Shown here: positions 7,735-16,255 of the stretch, in pieces
Numbering within the stretch: position 1 is the stretch's first letter
How the letters are laid out: the number at the start of each line of letters is the position of its first letter
Assembly: GCF_900111615.1 (NCBI RefSeq)
Contig: NZ_FOHU01000021.1
Span: 1-38,878, forward strand
From: Natronincola peptidivorans
GTDB taxonomy: Bacteria; Bacillota; Clostridia; Peptostreptococcales; Natronincolaceae
Length of the DNA: 38,878 bases
Reading direction: 5' to 3'
Notes under the pieces: model-generated
The model's input: the letters and a program-made list of their open reading frames with translations, nothing else
What the model was told of the DNA's origin: nothing
Database searches by the model: none
Position numbers and translations under genes: made by a program

Positions 7735-9405
7735 TTAGCGTGTTCCGCCACCACTAAAACCACCACCACCACCAAAGGAACTTCTTCCGCCACTACCTGA
7801 TGAACGGGCCGCTTGATAGGTTGCTTTGGTGTATCTGTGAGAAACTAGATAATAATAATGTGCATTTTTACTATGCTGCGTGGCATCTGGATAAACCTTT
7901 TCAAATTGTTCTATCGCCTTATCAGCAATACCCAAAAGTGTGGCAAAGGTAAGGTAATCCTGCCAAATAATACTTTCTGCAATTGTCCTTTCACCAATAA
8001 GTGAAAAATCAAGGAGATATTTTTTGAAGCCCATAATATTTAATAGCAAGGTTTTTCCTCGCTGTGAAAGCCCGGAAAATTTATCTTTTTTCTGTGTATC
8101 ATAGCAATCGATTTTTTCTAAAGTGTTTTGCCCGTCTTGTTTTGCAGCTTCTATAATCTTCATTATTTCTTTATGATTTTTACTGCAATAGTCCTCAAGT
8201 TCACGCTCCTGCAAAATCTGATCACTGCCGCTTGCTAAAACCAGTAAATCATAGAGCATCTTTGCCGTTACCCCTGTAAACTGTGGAGGTTGCAGAAGTT
8301 TTAGGGAAATACTCTCCTTTTCCTTGCCAAAGAAACCAACTGATTTTTCAGTCATCGGCTCAAGACAACCTGTGTTAATCATCTTTAAGAATGCTGAACC
8401 AATAAGGTCTCCTTCATTATTTATTTGTCTAAAATCCCTTGCCAGGACAAAGGTAGCTTCAAGATTGCCTGCGATAGGCGCTTCTCTAAAATACTCTGCA
8501 TTTTTATAGAGGCTCTGTATTTCCCTTTTGGGTTTTCCTTTTCGTAATATAAAATAGATAAAGACAGCCAAGGGAAAAACGGTCATAAAGAATGCAAGAA
8601 TCCATTCAAAGGGACCGGCAGGCTCCTCAGGCGGTTGAGAAGAGCTGTCATTGGTATCTGTACCATAATTATAATCACTACCCTTTAACGCCTCTGCTTT
8701 TACAGATTCAAAGGACTTGTTCACCACTCTTGTAGGGTTCATCAAACCTTTGTTGAGCTGTAACATAATAATTACGCTATCAGTACCAGAGGACAAGGGG
8801 TTTTTTGTATAAGCTACCACATTACCATTTTCAAAATTGATTTCCCCATCAAAGCCAAAAGCCCATATTCCGCCATTATTTTCATCTAGTTTTATTCCAT
8901 TATGCATTGTGATTTTCACTGTTACATCAGTGGGCAGTGTTCCCATTCCAGAGTTGATAAACTGGAAATTAAAACCGTCAAAATACTCATACCCACCAAC
9001 AAGATTATTTATTTTGTACTCAATGGCATAGCGTTTTTCACCGTATTCGCTAATTCCCCAGCAAAGTTCATAGCCCTTATTGGTTTTTACCATGCCGTAT
9101 TTTCCTGCTTTTTCATCAAAACTGGCTTTTACATCCCAATCTTCAATATAAGTATAGACGCCACTTTCATCTGAAACAAGAAACTCCGATAGGCTCATTC
9201 CATCTAAATTTTCTATAGGAATATAGCCCTCTGTGCCTTCATTAAAATTGCAGTTCCATGTTTGGGTGATATATGCAGAGCCATCATCATAAATGACAAC
9301 ATCAACATTTATGTCAGATACATTATTTGCTCCTAAGGCGGCTTGGGTCATTAAAGTAAGAAACAAAAATATGCAAAATATAGTGGAAATAATTTTTTTT
9401 ACCAT
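7735..9405 (-). CDS. DUF2207 family membrane protein
   Basis: This 556-residue protein has a signal peptide (about 1-26) and a long extracytoplasmic beta-rich domain with NVDVVIYDDGSAYITQTWN near its start. One transmembrane helix (about 265-290) leads to a cytoplasmic region, and the tail ends SFGGGGGFSGGGTR. This layout and the glycine-rich tail are typical of DUF2207/YciQ-type proteins, which are often encoded next to LemA. A GGAGGT box lies just upstream of ATG 9405. LemA is 28 nt upstream in the same direction, suggesting one transcript. The molecular function of the family is not established. Confidence 0.85.
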   Translation of the reverse strand: MVKKIISTIFCIFLFLTLMTQAALGANNVSDINVDVVIYDDGSAYITQTWNCNFNEGTEGYIPIENLDGMSLSEFLVSDESGVYTYIEDWDVKASFDEKAGKYGMVKTNKGYELCWGISEYGEKRYAIEYKINNLVGGYEYFDGFNFQFINSGMGTLPTDVTVKITMHNGIKLDENNGGIWAFGFDGEINFENGNVVAYTKNPLSSGTDSVIIMLQLNKGLMNPTRVVNKSFESVKAEALKGSDYNYGTDTNDSSSQPPEEPAGPFEWILAFFMTVFPLAVFIYFILRKGKPKREIQSLYKNAEYFREAPIAGNLEATFVLARDFRQINNEGDLIGSAFLKMINTGCLEPMTEKSVGFFGKEKESISLKLLQPPQFTGVTAKMLYDLLVLASGSDQILQERELEDYCSKNHKEIMKIIEAAKQDGQNTLEKIDCYDTQKKDKFSGLSQRGKTLLLNIMGFKKYLLDFSLIGERTIAESIIWQDYLTFATLLGIADKAIEQFEKVYPDATQHSKNAHYYYLVSHRYTKATYQAARSSGSGGRSSFGGGGGFSGGGTR

Positions 9406-9432
9406 AGACTACCTCCATTTTTTATTTGTTAC

Positions 9433-9981
9433 TTACTTCATATTCGGCATCGTTGCTTTTTCGTCCACTGCCTCTAAATAAGCACCCTTTGAAAAGCCAA
9501 GAACACCTGCAATCATCGATGCAGGGAACATACGAATGGCACGATTTAACTTTGTCACACTATCATTGTAAATCAGTCTACTGGTACGCACCATGTTTTC
9601 ATATTGATTGACAGCATCCATTGTTTTTATGTAGGTCTTATCTGCCTTTAAATCAGGATAATTTTCTGCCACCGCCATAATTTTTCCCATAGCCTCTACA
9701 ATGATATTTTCCTGTTTTGTTACATCATCAGGCGAAGAATCTTTCGTGATTGAACGCCTTGCTTTAATAGTTTCTGTTATGGTTTTGTATTCGTGAGCGG
9801 CATACCCTTTGGTTAAATCCAAAAGGGAAGTTAATGCATCCCAGCGCGATGTTAGCTGAACGCCAATTTGTGACATAGCATTACTAATGTTTTCATCCAA
9901 TACCACAAAGGAACGCTGCACTGAAATTATCTAAAAAATAACTGCTACAATAATGACTACAAACGCAATTAAATAAAGCAT
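9433..9981 (-). pseudogene. lemA: LemA family protein gene with in-frame amber codon at position 17
   Basis: From ATG 9981, preceded by an AGGA box, the frame encodes an N-terminal membrane segment (MLYLIAFVVIIVAVIF), then TAG at 9931-9933. In the same frame it continues with the full LemA core, including SQIGVQLTSRWDAL, an ENYPDLKAD motif and a VTKLNRAIRMFP tail. The usual LemA layout of one N-terminal anchor plus a four-helix bundle is complete apart from this stop. A GTG at 9921 could start an anchorless version but has no ribosome-binding site. It is either a recent nonsense mutation or, less likely, amber readthrough. Confidence 0.8.
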
Positions 9982-10135
9982 AAGTTTTCCTCAAATTTTG
10001 TTTTTTTAAAAATAAGCTGACCTGTAAGTCTGACACTATTCTTAATAGTTAATAGGATGTACAGCCTGAAGGACAGCTCTTTTTTTAATTATTTAGTTTT
10101 GCTCTGATTATCAAGAATTTATTTATTTTATACTT

Positions 10136-10816
10136 CTAACCTGCTGTATAAGGTTCTGAAACGATGATCAAATACTCATGCCATACTGGAATCAATTCAT
10201 CAATCATAGTGATAAGCATATCAATATACTCTTCATCCATGCTATCAGGAATTTCCAGGTCGCCGCTAACAATTTCTAAAAACTCAAGTACTGCCTCTAG
10301 CTCTGAATTGAGCTCCTCATCATTTTCCCAGCCATTTACGAAGGCTGTATATGATGTTTCATTTACGATATCAACCAATTCGTCGTGCATTTCTGTTAGA
10401 GCTAAAATTCCGACTGCTTTACCTGTCAATGCTACGGCATCTTCTTCTGCCTTTAGTTCTGCCTTTGTTTCTGCGATTGCCTCTTTGGTAGCGGCAATTA
10501 GAGTGTTCATGACTTCTGCCAGTTCCACAGTATCTTTATCGGTATACCCACCCTCATCAAGAAAAAGTTGATGTGTCGTTTTTATATCGTTTATACTCGC
10601 TGTTACTGCATCAACAATTGCCTGAAACTCTGCCGCATATTCACCCTCTAATAATCCATTATCCTTATACAGGTTAAAAAGATCAACAGCTAATTTGTCT
10701 GCTTCGTCAACTTTGGACTGCATTAGGGCATTGTTTTCACTGTTATCAGGTCCACCACAGGCAACAAGGGTAAACAACATAACCATCACCATAATAAGTA
10801 AAAATATTTTTTTCAT
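10136..10816 (-). CDS. Lipoprotein under the LytTR-type promoter
   Basis: The product has 226 residues, with the signal peptide MKKIFLLIMVMVMLFTLVACGG (as MKKIFLLIMV + MVMLFTLVACGG) and lipidated Cys20. The rest is helical, acidic and rich in Glu, Ala and Lys, with no transmembrane segment; I recognise no domain. The start at 10816 is chosen because AAAGGAG precedes it. Its promoter region contains three CATGAA half-sites and is shared with the divergent LytTR regulator, so it is a probable target of that system. A truncated copy of the same gene, with the same upstream region, is at 4190-4369. Confidence 0.8.
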   Translation of the reverse strand: MKKIFLLIMVMVMLFTLVACGGPDNSENNALMQSKVDEADKLAVDLFNLYKDNGLLEGEYAAEFQAIVDAVTASINDIKTTHQLFLDEGGYTDKDTVELAEVMNTLIAATKEAIAETKAELKAEEDAVALTGKAVGILALTEMHDELVDIVNETSYTAFVNGWENDEELNSELEAVLEFLEIVSGDLEIPDSMDEEYIDMLITMIDELIPVWHEYLIIVSEPYTAG

Positions 10817-10900
10817 AGTCCACATTCTCCTTTAGATTTTATTTTGATATAAATAATTGCTATTACTATCCTATCAAATTTATCTATAAAAAAATGTCCC

Positions 10901-10955
10901 TTGCATGAATCGACGTTTTTTTGTCATGAAATGACTTTTCGTCATGAAAGGACTA
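10901..10955. promoter_or_regulatory. LytTR-type direct repeats in divergent promoter region, copy 2
   Basis: CATGAA half-sites occur at 10904, 10925 and 10943: the first pair is 21 bp apart and the third follows after 18 bp. They lie between the divergent lipoprotein and response-regulator genes. A possible extended -10 (TGGTGTAAT, 10974-10982) faces the regulator, and an AT-rich GATAGTAAT-like -10 faces the lipoprotein. Neither has a good -35, as expected for an activator-dependent promoter. Confidence 0.65.
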
Positions 10956-11017
10956 TCTTAAAATAGCCATTTTATGGTGTAATTCATATGTAAACTCATA
11001 CTATTAGGAGTGTTTTT

Positions 11018-11742
11018 ATGTTGAGAATAGCTATTTGCGATGATACCATAGGGGATCTTTCAAATATGGTTTCTATATTAACGATTATAAAGCTTTGCAG
11101 AGGGATAAATATAAAATTGAATATACAGCTTTTAATAGTGCTGTGGATTTGATTGCAGCAATGGAGAGTGGGCAGCGATATGAGCTGATACTATTAGATA
11201 TTCTAATGCCTTTAATAACAGGTATGGATGCAGCGAAAGAAATACGGCAGTTCAATCAAGATATTAAAATCATATTTTTGACCTCTTCTACCGAGTTTGC
11301 AGTTGAGGCATATTCAGTAGGTGCGTATTATTACGCTATAAAGCCTATTTGGAAGGAGAAGCTTTTTATTCTTTTAGATAAGGTGATTTCTGAAATGGAA
11401 ACCACTTTAGGAAAAAGTTTTTTAATAAAAAGCAATACAGGGCTCACCAGAGTTTTTATAAATAGGTTAGAGTTTGCTGAAGTTAATGGTAGGACTATAC
11501 TGTATCATTTAACAAATGGGTCAGTTATAGAAGCTACTGGATCTATGACTGAACTTGAAAAGCTTCTCTCTGATAATGTGTGCTTTATCAAGCCTCATCG
11601 TTCTTATATCATCAATATGGAGCATATAGACACCCTAAGCCAAAGGGAAGTCAAAATGCAGTCCCTTGCCCTAGTCCCTATATCAAAAGCTAATTATCCT
11701 ACTGTAAAGTCAGCTTATATAAACTTTTCATTTATGGAGTAA
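11018..11742 (+). pseudogene. LytTR-family response regulator (AgrA/ComE-like) with 1-nt frameshift
   Basis: ATG 11018, after AGGAG, starts a receiver domain (MLRIAICDD). About 21 codons later the frame is wrong: ATATTAACGATTAT lacks one A compared with the reading needed for ...SILNDYKALQRDK. From about 11080 the correct frame continues to 11742. It carries the phospho-acceptor loop LLDILMP, the switch TSS and the conserved Lys-Pro, then a C-terminal LytTR DNA-binding domain (residues about 140-240). Repaired, it would be 241 residues. It converges on the kinase gene and is its probable partner. An internal TTG at 11095 would yield a receiver lacking its acidic pocket. Confidence 0.85.
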
Positions 11743-11768
11743 CGCCAAGCCTCTAGCTTGGCGTTCTC
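11741..11768 (+). terminator. Hairpin at the end of the response-regulator gene
   Basis: A perfect 10-bp stem (11741-11750 with 11756-11765) has a 5-nt loop and overlaps the stop codon. The following sequence is only moderately T-rich, so termination may be partial. Confidence 0.6.
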
Positions 11769-11860
11769 ACATATTTCTTATGATGGACTTGCTTTTATGA
11801 AAAGGGTCAATTGATAAAGGGTTTTCAAATTATAGCAAATAATCAGCGATAAAAATGATA

Positions 11861-11893
11861 TTGACATGAAATGACGTGTTTATGTCATGAAAT
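11861..11893. promoter_or_regulatory. LytTR-type direct repeat, copy 3 (between convergent genes)
   Basis: CATGAA at 11865 and 11886 is again 21 bp apart, each flanked by GAC/ATGAC-like bases. It sits 6-8 bp beyond the kinase stop codon, between two convergent genes, where no promoter is needed. It may be a relic of the cluster duplication or a decoy or antisense site. Confidence 0.5.
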
Positions 11894-11898
11894 GAAAG

Positions 11899-13167
11899 TT
11901 ATATAATAACTCTCATCTTAAAAACGCCATCTTCAACAGAAAAGGAATATAGACCGCTATATTTTTGCACGATAGCTACTATGCTTTTTGTTCCAAAGCC
12001 GTGGTTTTCTTCTGCACTGATAGGTATATCCTCTGCGAATTTCACCTCGCCGCTAAAGTTGTTTGTAACTTGAATAAACAGCTTGTCATTTTTATACTTA
12101 CAACTAATGCTTATCCTCCGGTCATTAATCTCTTTAATATTCCTGCTGGCATTGATCGCGTTTTCTAAAGCATTCGCCATGATAATGCACAAATCCATTT
12201 CAGACACTTTACAGCCCTGGGGAATATATACTTGAGGCTCTACCATTATCTTTTCATGATTAGCTTTATTGATGTAGGAGGATAAGATCAAGTTCACTGT
12301 TGTGTTTTCACAAAATTTTATTGTCACTGTGTCCTCAAGATTTGTTTCGATTTCCGTAATATATTTTTTTATTTCTGCAAATTTGTTCTCAGCTAAATAA
12401 CCATTTAGCAGGTTCAAATGATGACGCAGGTCATGGCGATAGATCATTGTATTTTCCTCTGCTTCTTTCATCGTTTCACAGCGTTCCTGTAAGGCAGACA
12501 CCTGCATTGCTAAAATATTCTGTTCATTTTGCAAAACAAACTGTTCTCTGGTTTGTTTAAAAAAACGTAAAATTAACACATAAGCTGCAATAATCAATAT
12601 CGCAACCAAAGAGTCAAGCCAAAATATAGGTTCTTCTCTCACCAGCTCTACGTCATACCTTCCAAGTAAATAGGTAAATGCATTGTACGAAAGAGGTATT
12701 AAGCAAAACGTTACCCAGCCTTTTTTTGTATTGCGCAGCATATAGAGAAATAAGGGACGAAAATATTTGTACACTATAAATGTCATGGGTAGATACATGA
12801 CTATGCAAACAACATTTACTATCACGTCATTGTAGCCAAAGATTGCTGAAACAATATGCCCTAGCAACAGGGGGGGCGAAGATAAAACGATGACCGTCAA
12901 AAGAACAAATAAGAGTTTTATCCCTTTATATTTGGAAAAAAACCAAAATGCTATAAATAACGGCACCTGTACAAAAACAGGGTAGAGAATCATAAAGTCC
13001 TTATAACCCAAACTAGACCAAACAAAAGCACCACAGGCCAAAAAGAGGATCATAACGAGCGCCATCATTTTGGTACCCTTTTTTCGCTTTACCTCCAAGT
13101 CCAAAAGCATGCACATCAAGGTGATACTATAACCAAGGGTAATAATAAATTCCATCAAATCCATCAT
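11899..13167 (-). CDS. Agr-type GHKL sensor histidine kinase
   Basis: The 422-residue protein has six or seven membrane helices in residues 1-205, a linker coiled coil (205-240), the H-box YRHDLRHH (243-250; probable phospho-His245), the N-box NALENAINA (332-340) and the G-box GFGTKS (390-395). This is the architecture of AgrC/ComD peptide-pheromone receptors, which phosphorylate LytTR regulators; the frameshifted one at 11.0-11.7 kb is the obvious partner. I chose ATG 13167 because GGAGG lies 9 nt upstream; a longer TTG start lacks one. A LytTR-type repeat and a promoter-like sequence lie about 300 bp upstream. No AgrB-like peptide exporter is visible. Confidence 0.88.
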   Translation of the reverse strand: MMDLMEFIITLGYSITLMCMLLDLEVKRKKGTKMMALVMILFLACGAFVWSSLGYKDFMILYPVFVQVPLFIAFWFFSKYKGIKLLFVLLTVIVLSSPPLLLGHIVSAIFGYNDVIVNVVCIVMYLPMTFIVYKYFRPLFLYMLRNTKKGWVTFCLIPLSYNAFTYLLGRYDVELVREEPIFWLDSLVAILIIAAYVLILRFFKQTREQFVLQNEQNILAMQVSALQERCETMKEAEENTMIYRHDLRHHLNLLNGYLAENKFAEIKKYITEIETNLEDTVTIKFCENTTVNLILSSYINKANHEKIMVEPQVYIPQGCKVSEMDLCIIMANALENAINASRNIKEINDRRISISCKYKNDKLFIQVTNNFSGEVKFAEDIPISAEENHGFGTKSIVAIVQKYSGLYSFSVEDGVFKMRVII

Positions 13168-13281
13168 AGTCTGCTTCCTCCATACTACCAAAAGTCAATT
13201 ATGAGGAGCAAAGGCTCCAGGTCTTTTACCTTGAACCTTTGTTCCTTATAATGCTTCTATTTTACTACACTAACCGACCTA

Positions 13282-13452
13282 CTAGCAGGGAACTACATCA
13301 CATGAGCTCCTATTGGCTTGACCAGTACCTGTAGAAGCCAGTTCTATTTTCGCTTCACCAGTTTGCTGTAGGCGACTTTCTAGTTTCTGCTCATCTTGGG
13401 TCATTATGTCGTTGAGAATTGATGGTGCAGGTGTTGGGGCTGGTGTGTACAA
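13282..13452 (-). CDS. Short ORF ending ...SSCDVVPC upstream of the kinase (remnant or peptide)
   Basis: An open frame of 56 codons (TTG 13452, or ATG 13404 giving 40 residues) reads TPAPTPAPSILND, then a charged helix, then a tail ending NRSSCDVVPC. The composition looks like real coding sequence. However, neither start has a ribosome-binding site, and the frame begins right at the edge of the duplicated regulatory sequence. It may therefore be the 3' end of another gene fused there by recombination. Its place between a LytTR-type promoter and an Agr-type receptor makes a peptide-signal role worth testing, but nothing proves it. Confidence 0.35.
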   Translation of the reverse strand: MYTPAPTPAPSILNDIMTQDEQKLESRLQQTGEAKIELASTGTGQANRSSCDVVPC

Positions 13453-13499
13453 TTAATCTAATTATAATACTATCAAATTTCCCCATTGAAAAATGTCCC

Positions 13500-13535
13500 T
13501 TGCATGAATGGACATCTTTTCGTCATGAAAGGACT
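13500..13535. promoter_or_regulatory. LytTR-type direct repeat, copy 4
   Basis: CATGAA at 13503 and 13524 is 21 bp apart, within a block very similar to 10.88-10.98 kb. On the minus strand a TATAAT-like -10 (about 13463-13468) points to the short ORF and kinase. On the plus strand the TTTTATGGTGTAAT sequence of copy 2 is repeated (13551-13564) but points only into the ferritin upstream region. Confidence 0.6.
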
Positions 13536-13726
13536 ATTTTAAAATAATCTTTTTATGGTGTAATGTAAGTAATTAATGATTTTCTACCGGAAACGTCAAA
13601 ACTAGCTCCCTAGCTGAAATAAATACATCGTATTTATGTTTATTTTTTTAAAAAAAGTGTAAATATATAATATGCCACTCTAAGCAAGTTATATAACATA
13701 AAAATTGGTTTAATTAGCAATTCATG

Positions 13727-13755
13727 TTGTTATTTATCAAACAATCTTCTATAAT
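13727..13755 (+). promoter_or_regulatory. Sigma-A type promoter of ferritin
   Basis: TTGTTA (13727-13732), a 17-bp spacer and TATAAT (13750-13755) form a near-consensus vegetative promoter about 95 bp before the ferritin start. I see no convincing Fur or PerR palindrome. Confidence 0.7.
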
Positions 13756-13848
13756 ACTTGTATAGGTAATGATTTCTACGAAGCTATTTTAATGATTGCT
13801 CAAGAGTATCATTAGAATTTAGTAAAAAAATTTAGGAGGAATACTACG

Positions 13849-14361
13849 ATGATGTCAGAAAAATTATTAAAAGAGTTTAACGATCAGCTAAAATACGAAT
13901 TTGCTTCTGCAAATATTTATTTAGCGATGGCAGGCTATTGCAAAGACCAGGATTTAGATGGATTTGCTAATTTCTTCATTGTTCAAGCAGAGGAAGAAAG
14001 ATTTCATGCTATGAAGTTTTTTAACTTTATTAACGAGTTAGGAGAGCGTGTTGAGATTCAAGGCTATGAAGATCCTAAAAATGAATATGCTTCTTTAGAA
14101 GAAGCTTTTACTGCTAGCCTAAATCATGAAAAATTTGTTACAGGAAGAATTAATGAATTAATGGATATTGCTGTAGCAGATAAAAACTATGCCTGCATTA
14201 ATTTTTTAAATTGGTTCATCGATGAACAAGTAGAAGAAGAGGCTATGTTTACCAGCCTTATTAATAAAATTAAAAGAATTGGTGAAAACAGTCATGCTAT
14301 CTATATGCTTGACAGTGAACTAGCTCAAAGAACCTTCACTCCACCAGCTGGAGAAGAATAA
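13849..14361 (+). CDS. ftnA: Ferritin
   Basis: This is a 170-residue, four-helix iron-storage protein that oxidises Fe(II) and stores it as a mineral core inside a 24-subunit cytoplasmic shell. The ferroxidase ligands are all present, in the numbering of E. coli FtnA: Glu17, Glu50, His53, Glu94 and Gln127, plus Glu130 and the conserved Tyr24. Length is normal. AGGAGG precedes two adjacent ATGs, of which the first matches family numbering. It is a single-gene unit with its own promoter and terminator. There is no haem-binding Met as in bacterioferritin. Confidence 0.97.
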   Translation: MMSEKLLKEFNDQLKYEFASANIYLAMAGYCKDQDLDGFANFFIVQAEEERFHAMKFFNFINELGERVEIQGYEDPKNEYASLEEAFTASLNHEKFVTGRINELMDIAVADKNYACINFLNWFIDEQVEEEAMFTSLINKIKRIGENSHAIYMLDSELAQRTFTPPAGEE

Positions 14362-14379
14362 AAATTCTTCAATATATAA

Positions 14380-14413
14380 AGCCACGAATACCTTCTAATA
14401 TTCGTGGCTTTTG
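14380..14413 (+). terminator. Ferritin terminator
   Basis: A perfect 11-bp stem (14380-14390 with 14399-14409), an 8-nt loop and a following T-rich stretch. Confidence 0.9.
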
Positions 14414-14486
14414 CTTGCAATCTCATCAGCTGCTAAGTATTTGTATGAATGGAGAGGATGACACAGTAGTATCGTTGAAATCCAGC

Positions 14487-14675
14487 TTAGTCTTTACCGG
14501 ATTTATCAACTTCTTTATGTTTCTTATCCGCCTCTGCTTTCATACTGGCAACAATCTCTTTATCTAATTGCTGACTGAGTTCTATAATTTCTAAAGTAAC
14601 TTTGCCATTACTATTTTCAATGGCCTCATTCAATTTTTTTCTTAATTTTTCTATAGAAGTCTTTTCTTTTGTCAT
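14487..14675 (-). CDS. Spo0E-like aspartyl-phosphate phosphatase
   Basis: This 62-residue protein is predicted to be a two-helix hairpin: IEKLRKKLNEAIE forms the first helix and LEIIELSQQLDKEIV the second. The second helix carries the SQxLD signature (Ser34, Gln35, Leu37, Asp38) that Spo0E-family phosphatases use to remove phosphate from Spo0A~P and so delay sporulation. The start at 14675 is chosen because GGAGGA lies 7 nt upstream; the longer version at 14696 has no such box. The C-terminus is highly charged. It indicates a spore-former. Confidence 0.8.
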   Translation of the reverse strand: MTKEKTSIEKLRKKLNEAIENSNGKVTLEIIELSQQLDKEIVASMKAEADKKHKEVDKSGKD

Positions 14676-14776
14676 AGAATATTCCTCCAGCTGCAATAGC
14701 TATATGTATTTCGAACATGAGTTCCACTCATTTTATCATATATGTTCATCCTTGTAAACAAATCCTTTGTAATTTA

Positions 14777-15064
14777 TTACTTTATTTTGTAATTTATAGA
14801 TTGTTCTTTTTCTAAGCTTTCTTGAAATCCTTCTATCAGGTTTAACTTCTGCTTCTTATTAAACCTCCTAAGGGCCACTTCCCTTTTTTGGGCTTCACTG
14901 CGATTTTTATGTTCTTCCCAATAAACTAGCTTTACGGGAGTTCTTCCTCTAGTATATTTAGCTCCCTTGCCATCATTATGTGCTTCTAGCCTATTATCTA
15001 AATCAGTTGTCCATCCAATATAAAAGGTATTGTCAGCACATAATAATATATAAGTATAATTCAT
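14777..15064 (-). CDS. GIY-YIG endonuclease superfamily protein (UPF0213/YhbQ-like)
   Basis: The protein has 95 residues, essentially a single GIY-YIG nuclease domain: YTYIL (3-7), FYIGWT (14-19), the conserved Arg25, the KGAKYTRGR loop (33-41) and catalytic Glu62 in SEAQKREVALR. This is the YhbQ/UPF0213 family found widely as a stand-alone protein, with weak or uncertain nuclease activity in DNA repair. ATG 15064 is preceded by GGAGG, which argues against the 13-residue N-terminal extension also open in frame. Confidence 0.93.
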   Translation of the reverse strand: MNYTYILLCADNTFYIGWTTDLDNRLEAHNDGKGAKYTRGRTPVKLVYWEEHKNRSEAQKREVALRRFNKKQKLNLIEGFQESLEKEQSINYKIK

Positions 15065-15228
15065 GATGATTACCTCCATTTGATTTGTCCTTGCCCTTCC
15101 CATTTTTTTATTATAACATTTATTTAGTCTGTATAATAAGTCAGGAGGCTTTTTTCTGTGTTATATAGGTTGATTAGTGAGCTTTTGCAAAATATTCATT
15201 TTCGATAAGGAATGCTATCTTTTTCTTA

Positions 15229-16038
15229 CTAGTCTTCAGTACGGGGCTGTGTAGGATCACAATCTGGCATTGAAACATTAGACGCCTCTGCTAGCTTTAT
15301 CAAGTAATAGCATTCCTCTCTCGCCATATGATCTAACATCAGAGCTGGTACTGTTCCTAACAGTTTATTCGTCAGCTCTAATTCTTCTAATTCTCTTAGA
15401 AAAACTTTAAATAAGAAAATCTCCCCTTCTACCTGTAAATTAAAACGCTGTAGTGCTGGAAAATCTTCTAGACAGGTTCTCATGTATCCTGCCATTTCTA
15501 CTGCTTTAATATAGAATTCTTCAAAGTGTTCCATAAAGACTTCACTTTTTTCTATCAGCCTTTTTTCTACCATATCCAAATCTCCTGCTATTCCTGCTGC
15601 ATGCCCAGCTGCATCCAATAGCCATATGAGATGATTATGTATAGCTGTTGAAGTGGGAATCTGTTTTGTCATTAAAAAGCATAATACCCTCAAATATTCT
15701 TCTACCTCATTTACCATATGGTTAATAAAGGTAGGCGGTAAACCTAACTCAATATCTCCGGTCAAATGCTGTCTGATTAAATCTAATTTAAACAAACGTA
15801 TTTCATGGGCATAGCGATATGCTTGATTTGTTAATACCATCAATTCCTTTTCTGTCAATGGTTTATGTGACTCTGCCAATAACTTATCAAAGACAAAAAT
15901 AAAATGATTGGCTTTTTCCAGCTCTTTCATTTCTGACGGCGACAAATTATCAAATATGAACCTTGCGTGGTCTCCTAGGACCTGTAACCAAAAGTGATGT
16001 TCAAATAAAGCAACTTTCTCAAAGCTTACTTCCTTCAA
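15229..16038 (-). CDS. DUF2935 family protein
   Basis: The 269-residue, all-helical protein has two related halves, each beginning with an FEHHFWLQVL- or FEEFYIKAVE-like helix and containing His and Glu positions (DHARFI; LDHMAREECYYLIKL). It belongs to the DUF2935 family, known as helical-bundle, probably metal-binding proteins of Firmicutes with no assigned role. The start is decided by the ribosome-binding site: AAGGAG at 16047-16052 lies 8 nt upstream of TTG 16038, whereas the GTG at 16047 would overlap it. Confidence 0.8.
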   Translation of the reverse strand: MKEVSFEKVALFEHHFWLQVLGDHARFIFDNLSPSEMKELEKANHFIFVFDKLLAESHKPLTEKELMVLTNQAYRYAHEIRLFKLDLIRQHLTGDIELGLPPTFINHMVNEVEEYLRVLCFLMTKQIPTSTAIHNHLIWLLDAAGHAAGIAGDLDMVEKRLIEKSEVFMEHFEEFYIKAVEMAGYMRTCLEDFPALQRFNLQVEGEIFLFKVFLRELEELELTNKLLGTVPALMLDHMAREECYYLIKLAEASNVSMPDCDPTQPRTED

Positions 16039-16255
16039 ATTGTTCACTCCTTCTTTTCATAATCTCTTTATACCAATATATGAATAAAAATATCTTGGTA
16101 GAAGTTATAGGAGAATCTATAGAGAAAGGTTGTTTTTTTGTCTACCACACGTTGACATTTGTCCATAGGTAACTTATAATAAGTAAATAGTTCCAAAATC
16201 ATTAACGATAAAAGTTGAAGAACTCTTTATTGTTGTCTTAAAGGGGGAAATAAAC

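Noticed and set aside
16061-16255. Lysine riboswitch before aspartokinase
   Set aside because: The intergenic space is under 200 bp, is shared with the divergent DUF2935 promoter, and contains none of the L-box conserved blocks or a terminator hairpin.
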